DNA from: Lentzea sp. NEAU-D7
Lineage (GTDB): Bacteria; Actinomycetota; Actinomycetes; Mycobacteriales; Pseudonocardiaceae
Direction of reading: 5' to 3'
Assembly (NCBI RefSeq): GCF_026242055.1
Contig: NZ_JAPJDL010000010.1
Coordinates: forward strand, 62,001 to 126,000
DNA: 64,000 nt
Below the pieces are notes generated by a model. That model was not told where the DNA came from. It saw nothing but the letters and a program-made list of their open reading frames with translations, and searched no databases. Below, piece after piece: positions 57,906-64,000 of the stretch. Each line of letters opens with the position of its first letter. Position 1 is the first letter of the stretch. The translations under genes were made by a program, and so were the position numbers.

Positions 57906-59237
57906 TCAGCGCACCGATGCGCACGGCACGACGAAGAACCAGTCCTGCGGCTCGTGCTCCAGGCGGGCTTCGGTCGCTCCCGCGGCGCATTCCGCCTGGG
58001 CGCGCGCCAGGCTCTCGTCCCACGGAATGCCGGTCAGCACGGTCTTCGGTTCCCGGAACTGGGTGATGATGCTGACCACCACGAGGATCCCGACCAGGTA
58101 GCGGCTCCCGCCCACGACCAGGCGCTGCCAGGTCTTCGCCGTCGTCGCGTCGAGGCCCACGAAGATCGCCGTGAACAGGAACAGGCACGGCGCGATGCTG
58201 TAGCGCTGGCTGGTCATCACGACCTCCGGCGCCTGCACCTGCAGGACGTGCGTCCAGTTCAGCACCAGGCAGGCGACGATGACGATCACGCTGCAGGCGC
58301 CGGCGGCCAGCGCGAGCGCCCGCGAGGCCCGGTCGCCGAACCACAGCCCCGCGGCGATCGGCACGGCGGCGGCCAGCAGCGCGCCGAGGATCAGCAGGTT
58401 GCCGTGCGCCGGGTAGAACTCGCTGACCCGCTCCGACCCGGTGAACGCGACCACCGGCACCCGCAGCAGGCTCGCCAGCAGCACCTGCACCGGGTCGACC
58501 TCGTCGTGCGAGTACGGCGTGCGGGAGGCGAACAGCATCGTCAGGCCCTGCACGACCAGGGCGGCGAGGAACGCGATCGGCACCTCCTTGCGCGGCTGCA
58601 GGAGCCGCAGGAGCGCGATCGGTGCCAGGACGAACACCAGCGGGCTGGACAGGGCGGCGAGGACCACGAACAACGCGACCGGCACGCGCGGGGCGTTGCG
58701 CCACAACAACGCCCAGAAGGCGCCGTAGAGCAGGAACCAGTGCAGGTTCGCCATGTTGTTCAAGGTCTCGGAGTTGCCCGCGGGCAGGACGATGACCAGG
58801 GCCGACAGCGCGAACCGCATCGGCGTCGACCTCAGGTACGCCTTGGAGGCCGAGAACGTGATCAACGCGACCAGCGCCCGCAGCACCGCGGCGCAGACCG
58901 CGAACCCCGCGGCCGTCCACTCCCAGGGCAGCAACGCGACCAGTTGGGCGACCAGGCGGGGCAGCGCGTGCAGGTAGCCGCCGTAGGGGTCGGCCAGGTT
59001 CTCCAGCACCGGCGAGCGCACCGCGTCGACCATGAACCGGGCGCCGTCCTCGGCCCACAGGTGGTCGAGCCGCGACCAACCCGCGGGGATGACCAGCAGG
59101 AACGCCACCGAGGCGACGAACGCCGACAGCAGGCCCAGCCACGCGAGTTCGTGCCGCGGTTCGTCCGGCAGCGGCACCAGGCTGTCCGCCAGCTCGCCGG
59201 GTCGTTGCGTCGTGACAGCCACCAGTCGGTCCCCCAT
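57906..59237 (-). CDS. Multi-pass membrane protein, possibly GT-C glycosyltransferase
   Basis: 443 residues from ATG 59237; a TTG at 59249 would add four residues. About ten membrane segments are visible, for example WLGLLSAFVASVAFLLVIPA, FALSALVIVLPAGNSETLN and VALFVVLAALSSPLVFVLAP. The first extracytoplasmic loop has SRLDHLWAEDGARFMVDAV, whose acid pair is the type seen in GT-C glycosyltransferases. The C-terminal loop ends with DWFFVVPCASVR. It converges on the NmrA gene, and the next gene, an exported lipoprotein with a propeller domain, may act in the same envelope process. Confidence 0.6.
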   Translation of the reverse strand: MGDRLVAVTTQRPGELADSLVPLPDEPRHELAWLGLLSAFVASVAFLLVIPAGWSRLDHLWAEDGARFMVDAVRSPVLENLADPYGGYLHALPRLVAQLVALLPWEWTAAGFAVCAAVLRALVALITFSASKAYLRSTPMRFALSALVIVLPAGNSETLNNMANLHWFLLYGAFWALLWRNAPRVPVALFVVLAALSSPLVFVLAPIALLRLLQPRKEVPIAFLAALVVQGLTMLFASRTPYSHDEVDPVQVLLASLLRVPVVAFTGSERVSEFYPAHGNLLILGALLAAAVPIAAGLWFGDRASRALALAAGACSVIVIVACLVLNWTHVLQVQAPEVVMTSQRYSIAPCLFLFTAIFVGLDATTAKTWQRLVVGGSRYLVGILVVVSIITQFREPKTVLTGIPWDESLARAQAECAAGATEARLEHEPQDWFFVVPCASVR

Positions 59238-59270
59238 GTCCGATGCCAACCCCGGGGAGAACGTATCCGG

Positions 59271-60773
59271 TCAGCGCCGGACGAGATCCGGCAGGCGCTC
59301 GTACCGGGCCCACTGTTCAGCGGACACCGGGGTGATCGTGGACGAGTTCAGCGTCGCGATCTCGGCGGACCCGACCACCCACAGCTTGCCGTCGAGCAGC
59401 AGCCCGACCTGGCCCGAGGGGTTGGTCACCGCGGGCGCGCCCGCCGGGACGGTGAACGCGAGCTTCAGCGCGTCGACGCCCTGCGGCCGGGTGCCGAGCA
59501 CTCCGCGCGCGAACTTCTCCGCCACCGAACGGCGCTCGAACCGCATCACGTTGCCGCCCACGACGACGTCGAGCGTGCGTTCCGGTGAGGGCACCGCGAA
59601 GCCGTTGAGCGCCTTCACCTCGGTCGCGGTGGCGCAGCCCTTGATCCCGACCGCGTCGAGGCCGAAGTGGGAGATGTTCGTCGGTCCCGCCGGGCCCTCG
59701 ACGGTGCCGCGCAGCACGTCGAGCCCCACCCGTCCGCACGGGTCCCTGGTGTCGGCCGGCGCGTGGCCCTCCGGCGTGCGCAGCAGGCCGGGACCTTCCT
59801 CCCAGGCGCCGGGGATCAGCACCGTCTCGAACGGGTGGCGGGTGAAGTCCCTGTTCCAGAACGTGATGGTGGTGCCCTCGTCGGTCTCGTGGGCGATGGC
59901 GAACGACGACGCCGCCTCGATCCACATCCAGTCCGCGCTGAAGGCCTCGACCACCGACCGCGTGCGCGGGCCGTTGTTCGACGTGACCGCCTTGAAGCCC
60001 TGCTTGCCCAGCGCCTCGACGCCCTTGGTGAACGTCGGGTCCTTCGAGCGCAGCACGTACTGGCCGGCGCCGTTCTGGTGCGAGGCGAGGCCGGTGGTGT
60101 CGGTGAACATCAGGTACACCCAGCCGTCGAGGTAGATCGCCGACTGCTGGCCCGCGCCGTAGGTGTTCTCGCGGATGTTGTCACCGGCGGGGGCGACGAT
60201 CGACTGGCCGCCCGCCTCGCGCGTCCAGGTGATGCCGTCCTTGCTGGAGGCGACGCCGACCGAGCTGCCGTTCGCGTGGTTGTCCCGCGAGGCGCCCGTG
60301 TAATACATGTAGTAGACGCTGCCGATCTTGATCAGCGACGGGTCGCACGTGTGCATCGCGTCGAAGCTGCCGCCGCTGCCCGAGAACACCGGGACCGCCG
60401 TCGAGAACGGCCCGCCCACCGTCGGACCCTCGCTGTAGAGGATGTCGTCACCGCCGGGCGGTGCCGCGCTCAGCTGGCTGCACCACCACGCGCGCACCTT
60501 GCCGTTGTCGACCATCACGGCGGGGGCGTAGTTGTACGGCGCGTCCCCGGCCCCGGCGATCACCGTGCCGGCGCTCTGGCGGCCGTTCTCGACGCTGAGC
60601 TTGATCCTGTCCCTGGGCGGCGCCGCGGCCGGTGCCTTCTTCGTCGACGTGGCCTTCTGCTGCTCGACCGGTGCTCCGACCGGGTCGCCCACCGCGGCGT
60701 TGGTGCACGCCGTGACCGCACTGACCAGCGCGAGCGCAGCGAGTGACGCGAGAGGTCGACGACTCAGGGGCAC
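59271..60773 (-). CDS. Lipoprotein with GH43/62-like beta-propeller
   Basis: 500 residues from GTG 60773. Lipobox SAVTACTN with Cys near residue 23. After a disordered Lys/Ala linker the propeller shows AMHTCDPSLIKIGSVYYMYY, SSVGVASSKDGITWTREAGG, IYLDGWVYLMFTDTTGL and WMWIEAASSFAIAHETDEGT, the strands and acids of glycoside-hydrolase-43-like five-bladed domains. The C-terminal 100 residues are a separate small domain. It is surface-anchored and may bind or trim a glycan. Enzyme activity is unverified. Confidence 0.75.
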   Translation of the reverse strand: MPLSRRPLASLAALALVSAVTACTNAAVGDPVGAPVEQQKATSTKKAPAAAPPRDRIKLSVENGRQSAGTVIAGAGDAPYNYAPAVMVDNGKVRAWWCSQLSAAPPGGDDILYSEGPTVGGPFSTAVPVFSGSGGSFDAMHTCDPSLIKIGSVYYMYYTGASRDNHANGSSVGVASSKDGITWTREAGGQSIVAPAGDNIRENTYGAGQQSAIYLDGWVYLMFTDTTGLASHQNGAGQYVLRSKDPTFTKGVEALGKQGFKAVTSNNGPRTRSVVEAFSADWMWIEAASSFAIAHETDEGTTITFWNRDFTRHPFETVLIPGAWEEGPGLLRTPEGHAPADTRDPCGRVGLDVLRGTVEGPAGPTNISHFGLDAVGIKGCATATEVKALNGFAVPSPERTLDVVVGGNVMRFERRSVAEKFARGVLGTRPQGVDALKLAFTVPAGAPAVTNPSGQVGLLLDGKLWVVGSAEIATLNSSTITPVSAEQWARYERLPDLVRR

Positions 60774-60922
60774 TCACCCATCATAGTGATCAAGTCCTCC
60801 GTCCGGGTGAAGTCCGCCAGCTGGTGGCTCTCGGCAGCGCGGTTCCGCTGCTCAGGGGCACCGAATCCCCGGGTCGAAGCGCCTGTGATGGTGGGCACAC
60901 GCGTCGGTGCTGTTCGCGTCCT

Positions 60923-61711
60923 TCAGCCGACGGGTGGGTGTTCGCGGACCGCGCAGCGGCGGCGGAACCAGGCGAGGAACCTCGCCGGATCGCCGTGCTG
61001 GAGGATCGCCGACACCGCGCCGGTCAGCGGGAACATCGCGGCGTGCGTGCGAGCCCGGTCGTACAGCTCCGGCCTGACCCGCTCGACGAGGGGCCAGCCG
61101 TAGTTCGCGAACGCGGCCGCGTCGAGGGCGGGGTCGCCCGCGCAGGCGAAGTCCCAGTCGATGACCCCGCTGACCCTTCCGTTGTGCCAGCGCAGGTTCA
61201 CCGGTGCCAGGTCTCCGTGCACGAAGCCCGTGGCCGGCGGCAGGTCGGCGAACCGTCGCAGGACTTCCGCGGCCTGGGCGCGTTCGTCGGCGCCGAGCAG
61301 CGGGAACACCAGTTCCGCGATCTTCTCCGCCACGTGCGGGCCGCCCGCGTGGTGCAGCGGTTCGTCGAGCAGGGCACGGAGTTCTTCGTCCGGCTCGACG
61401 TCCGCGAGCGCGTCGAGCACCTCGCGGACCGCCTCGTCGCTCGCGGTCCGCGCCGGTTTGCCGGGCAGGTACGAGATGACGACGTGGGCCTGGCCCAGCG
61501 GCAGGTCCAGCCTGTCCTCGATCACGTCCGGCACGGCGAACGGCAGGCCGAGCCGCGAGATTCGCCTGAGCGCCCGCGCGCGGCGTCGTGCGTCGGGCAG
61601 GTCCTGGCGGGGGAACCGAGCCACCCACTTCCCCTTCACCACGACGGCGTCGTTGAACGTGCCGCGCTCGAGCTTCGCGCCCGGTGTGGTGAGCAGTTCC
61701 TCGATGCCCAT
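60923..61711 (-). CDS. Aminoglycoside phosphotransferase-family protein
   Basis: 262 residues from ATG 61711, sharing one base with the response regulator stop (TGATG). The kinase-like fold shows FNDAVVVKGKWVARFPR with the ATP Lys, FVHGDLAPVNLRWHNGR (His-Gly-Asp and Asn) and GVIDWDFACAGDPALDAAAF with the metal Asp. These are the APH catalytic motifs. It is the last gene of an operon with the response regulator and kinase, so it may carry out a stress- or antibiotic-related phosphorylation. Its substrate cannot be told. Confidence 0.85.
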   Translation of the reverse strand: MGIEELLTTPGAKLERGTFNDAVVVKGKWVARFPRQDLPDARRRARALRRISRLGLPFAVPDVIEDRLDLPLGQAHVVISYLPGKPARTASDEAVREVLDALADVEPDEELRALLDEPLHHAGGPHVAEKIAELVFPLLGADERAQAAEVLRRFADLPPATGFVHGDLAPVNLRWHNGRVSGVIDWDFACAGDPALDAAAFANYGWPLVERVRPELYDRARTHAAMFPLTGAVSAILQHGDPARFLAWFRRRCAVREHPPVG

Positions 61712-62355
61712 CAGCTGCCCAGGTAGTGGACGACGGCCATCACCCGGCGGCTCAGGCCGGACGAGCCGGACAGGCCGAGCTTGTCGAAGATCGCGTTGAT
61801 GTGCTTCTCCGCGGCGCTCTGCGAGATGTGCAGCTGCGTGGAGATGCGGGCGTTGGTGAGGCCCTGGGCCATCAGCTCGAGAACCTCCTTCTCCCTCGCG
61901 GTCAGCGTGTCGATCGGGTCGACGTGCGTCGTCCTGGTCAGCAGCCTGCGCACGACCTCCGGGTCGAACGCCGCGCCGCCCGCCGCCACCCTGTCCAGCG
62001 CCTCCAGGAACTCGTCCACCTGCGCCACCCGGTCCTTGAGCAGGTAGCCGACCTTGCCTCCCGTGCTGGTGATGAGCTCGGTCGCGTAGCGGTTCTCCAC
62101 GTACTGCGAGAGCACGAGCACGCCGACCTCCGGCCACCGCTCCCGGATCTCCAGTGCGGCGCGCATGCCGTCGTCCTTGTGGTCCGGCGGCATCCGGACG
62201 TCCGTCACCACGATGTCCGGCCGGAGCTCCCCGGTCGCCTTCAGCAGCTCCGGCGCGGTGCCGACGGCGGCCACGACGTCGTGCCCCTCCTCGGCGAGCA
62301 ACCGGATCAGGCCCTCGCGCAGCAGCGTCGAGTCCTCGGCCAGGATCACCCGCAC
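61711..62355 (-). CDS. NarL-type response regulator
   Basis: 214 residues from GTG 62355, overlapping the kinase stop by ten bases. Receiver: VRVILAEDSTLLREGLIRLL, phospho-acceptor Asp in IVVTDVRMPPDHKDDGMRAA, which has a short insertion after the usual MP, and YLLKDRVAQVDEF. LuxR helix-turn-helix: LTAREKEVLELMAQGLTNAR, followed by ISTQLHISQSAAEKHINAIF. Partner of the kinase at 62346; its target may be the phosphotransferase gene behind it or others. Confidence 0.9.
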   Translation of the reverse strand: MRVILAEDSTLLREGLIRLLAEEGHDVVAAVGTAPELLKATGELRPDIVVTDVRMPPDHKDDGMRAALEIRERWPEVGVLVLSQYVENRYATELITSTGGKVGYLLKDRVAQVDEFLEALDRVAAGGAAFDPEVVRRLLTRTTHVDPIDTLTAREKEVLELMAQGLTNARISTQLHISQSAAEKHINAIFDKLGLSGSSGLSRRVMAVVHYLGS

Positions 62356-63509
62356 GGCACCCTCGCGCGGATCGTGGTGGGACCGCCCGGCGGACTGGTC
62401 ACCTCGAAGTCCCCGTCCACCGCCTTGACCCTCCTCGCGAGCCCGGACAGCCCGGTACCGGCGGGGTCGGCACCGCCCACGCCGTCGTCGCGCACCACGA
62501 CCACGATGCCGCCCCTGCCGTCCGCGCGCACGTGCACCTCGACCAGCGACGGGTTCGCGTGCTTGGCCGCGTTGGTGACGGCCTCGGACGTCACGAAGTA
62601 GATCACCGCCTCCAGCGCGGTGCCGGGCGAGGACCGCAGCCTGTTGTCGATCTCGACGCGCACGCTCGACCGTTCCGCCAGCACCTCGAGCGCCGTGTCC
62701 AGCCCCGAGTCGTCCAGCACGGCCGGGTAGACGCGCGTCGCGACCTCGCGCAGCTCGTCGATGGCCTCGCCCGCCGTGTCGTGCGCCTGCCGCAACAACT
62801 CCTGCAGCTGCTCCTCGCCCCTGGCCCGCTTCGCCCGGCCGATCAGCATGCCCAGCGCCACGAGCCGCTGCTGGACGCCGTCGTGCAGGTCGCGCTCGAT
62901 GCGCCGCCGTTCGTCGTCGATCGCCTCGATCACCTCGGCCCGCGTGCTGGTCAGTTCCGCGACCCGCTGGCGCAGCAACGCCTGCTGGCTCGTCCCGAGC
63001 ATCGAGGTGGCGAGCCACCGGTCCAGCACCGCGACGCCGACCACGCCGGCCGTCGTCACGAAGACGACCAGCGCACCCGGGATCGCCACCAGCGCGATCA
63101 GCCCGAGGGACACCCGGTCCGCGTCCTCGATGAGCGCCCAGTCGCCGTCGAACAGCCACGCCGTCACCATCGAGATCCCGACGGCGTACCAGGACACCAG
63201 CAGACAGATCACGCCGGCGCCGAGCGCGCCGACCAGCCACCGCGCCGCGAGGTAACGCCGGCATCCCTGACGTGTCAGCGGATTCGTGTGCACGGCCTGG
63301 TCGAACCGCGCGATCCTGCCGAGCTCGTACCCGGTCAGCCCCACCACGCCCACGCCGGTGGCCGCGGCGGCCAGACCGGCCACCCCCGTCAGCGACCCGA
63401 TCGTGAGACCCACGAGCATCCGGAACCAGCCGCGCACCAACGAACCCGCGCTGAGCCTCTCCCCCTGATGCACGTTCGCCACCGTACTGACGTCCCCGCC
63501 CTCCGGCAT
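62346..63509 (-). CDS. Sensor histidine kinase, NarL type
   Basis: 387 residues from ATG 63509. Membrane segments include MLVGLTIGSLTGVAGLAAAA, WLVGALGAGVICLLVSWYAV and SLGLIALVAIPGALVVFVTT. The dimerisation box is DDERRRIERDLHDGVQQRLV with phospho-His near residue 210, and the ATPase has GGIVVVVRDDGVGGADPAGT and LSGLARRVKAVDG. It is the first gene of a three-gene operon with the response regulator and APH-like gene. The sensed signal is unknown. Confidence 0.9.
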   Translation of the reverse strand: MPEGGDVSTVANVHQGERLSAGSLVRGWFRMLVGLTIGSLTGVAGLAAAATGVGVVGLTGYELGRIARFDQAVHTNPLTRQGCRRYLAARWLVGALGAGVICLLVSWYAVGISMVTAWLFDGDWALIEDADRVSLGLIALVAIPGALVVFVTTAGVVGVAVLDRWLATSMLGTSQQALLRQRVAELTSTRAEVIEAIDDERRRIERDLHDGVQQRLVALGMLIGRAKRARGEEQLQELLRQAHDTAGEAIDELREVATRVYPAVLDDSGLDTALEVLAERSSVRVEIDNRLRSSPGTALEAVIYFVTSEAVTNAAKHANPSLVEVHVRADGRGGIVVVVRDDGVGGADPAGTGLSGLARRVKAVDGDFEVTSPPGGPTTIRARVPCG

Positions 63510-63636
63510 TGCGGTTTACCGCAGTATCGCGCTGCGGTTTTCCCCACGATTCCCGACGGATGACCTCATGGTCCCGCCCCTTGCCCATTCCTAACGTGGA
63601 CCTCGACCGATTTCACAGTCCTGCGAGGGGAAACAA

Positions 63637-64000
63637 ATGCTGGCTGAATGGGCCGTCTCGTTGATGGAGTCACTGGGAGGGGTGGGCGCGGCCGTGGTCG
63701 TGGGCCTCGACAACCTGTTCCCGCCGATCCCGAGCGAGCTGGTGCTGCCCCTGGCCGGCTTCTCCGCGAGCAAGGGCGTGTTCAGCCTGCCCGCGGCGCT
63801 GTTCTGGACCACTGCGGGCTCGGTGGCGGGAGCCGTGGTCGTCTACTTCGCGGGAATGCTCCTGGGCCGCAGGAGAACCCGCGATCTGGTGGCCCGGATA
63901 CCGCTGGTCCGCGTGACCGACTTCGACAGGACGGAAGCCTGGTTCACCCGGCACGGCACGAAAGCCGTCTTCTTCGGCCGAATGGTGCCGCTGTTCCGCA
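63637..64000 (+). CDS. DedA-family membrane protein (partial)
   Basis: At least 121 residues from ATG 63637, with GAGGGG six bases upstream; the C-terminus is cut by the window edge. The DedA/SNARE-associated fold shows LGGVGAAVVVGLDNLFPPIP, the conserved proline-rich re-entrant motif with ELVLPLAGFSASKG. It continues VFSLPAALFWTTAGSVAGAV, VVYFAGMLLGRRRTRDLVAR and KAVFFGRMVPLFR. DedA proteins are thought to act as lipid or undecaprenyl-phosphate flippases. Divergent from the kinase operon. Confidence 0.9.
   Translation, partial: MLAEWAVSLMESLGGVGAAVVVGLDNLFPPIPSELVLPLAGFSASKGVFSLPAALFWTTAGSVAGAVVVYFAGMLLGRRRTRDLVARIPLVRVTDFDRTEAWFTRHGTKAVFFGRMVPLFR

Overview
The window is GC-rich actinobacterial DNA. 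Dense GTG/TTG starts, four-base start/stop overlaps, NarL-type two-component pairs, MerR/TetR/XRE regulators and a complete indigoidine-type NRPS operon suggest a filamentous actinomycete, possibly of the Pseudonocardiales. That placement is inference; no rRNA, tRNA or other marker gene is present.

Region A (1 to about 21.4 kb) is part of a siphovirus-type prophage, transcribed almost wholly on the minus strand. From right to left it holds early/replication genes (21.4-17.8 kb), small accessory genes, a DUF932-like protein with a histone-H1-like tail (14.1-12.7 kb), HNH nuclease, a PP-loop (PAPS-reductase-like) protein, terminase small and large subunits, portal, MuF-like protein, scaffold, SU10-type capsid, and the first head-tail connector genes, which run off the left edge. 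Tail, lysis and integrase genes are not in the window. Three genes run against the phage strand (1408-1938, 10325-10480, 17332-17700), and one extra gene sits between terminase and portal (6476-7591). These are lysogenic-conversion (moron) candidates.

Region B (about 22-30 kb) is accessory. It has a CutA-like gene and an XRE/TPR regulator with three direct repeats upstream. It then has a plus-strand cassette: two unknown proteins, a 58-residue Asp/Gly/Asn/His-containing peptide with a strong RBS, a perfect 13-bp-arm hairpin, a JmjC-type oxygenase, an aldo/keto reductase and a kinase-fold phosphotransferase. The layout resembles a ribosomally made, modified peptide (RiPP) cluster with no class I assignment that I recognise. 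Further on, 29226-30164 encodes an odd protein with an acidic, serine-rich N-terminus carrying two nuclear-localisation-like basic clusters and a GHLLN...N core like that of toxin nucleases.

Region C (30-46 kb) is ordinary chromosome. It has two histidine kinase/response regulator pairs (one with an ABC-2 exporter), secreted and lipoproteins, a PucR-type regulator, a NYN-domain protein, an AlkD-like repair protein, and several regulator/target pairs with visible palindromic operators.

Region D (46-52 kb) is a four-gene operon: indigoidine synthase NRPS (A-Ox-T-TE), a small 4-oxalocrotonate-type tautomerase, an IndA/PsuG-like glycosidase and an IndB-like HAD phosphatase. The tautomerase is the unusual member.

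Region E (52-64 kb) contains redox and regulatory pairs (XRE/alcohol dehydrogenase, MerR/old yellow enzyme, TetR/SnoaL-NmrA), a membrane protein and a lipoprotein possibly of the cell envelope, a phosphotransferase with a two-component system, and a DedA protein cut by the right edge.
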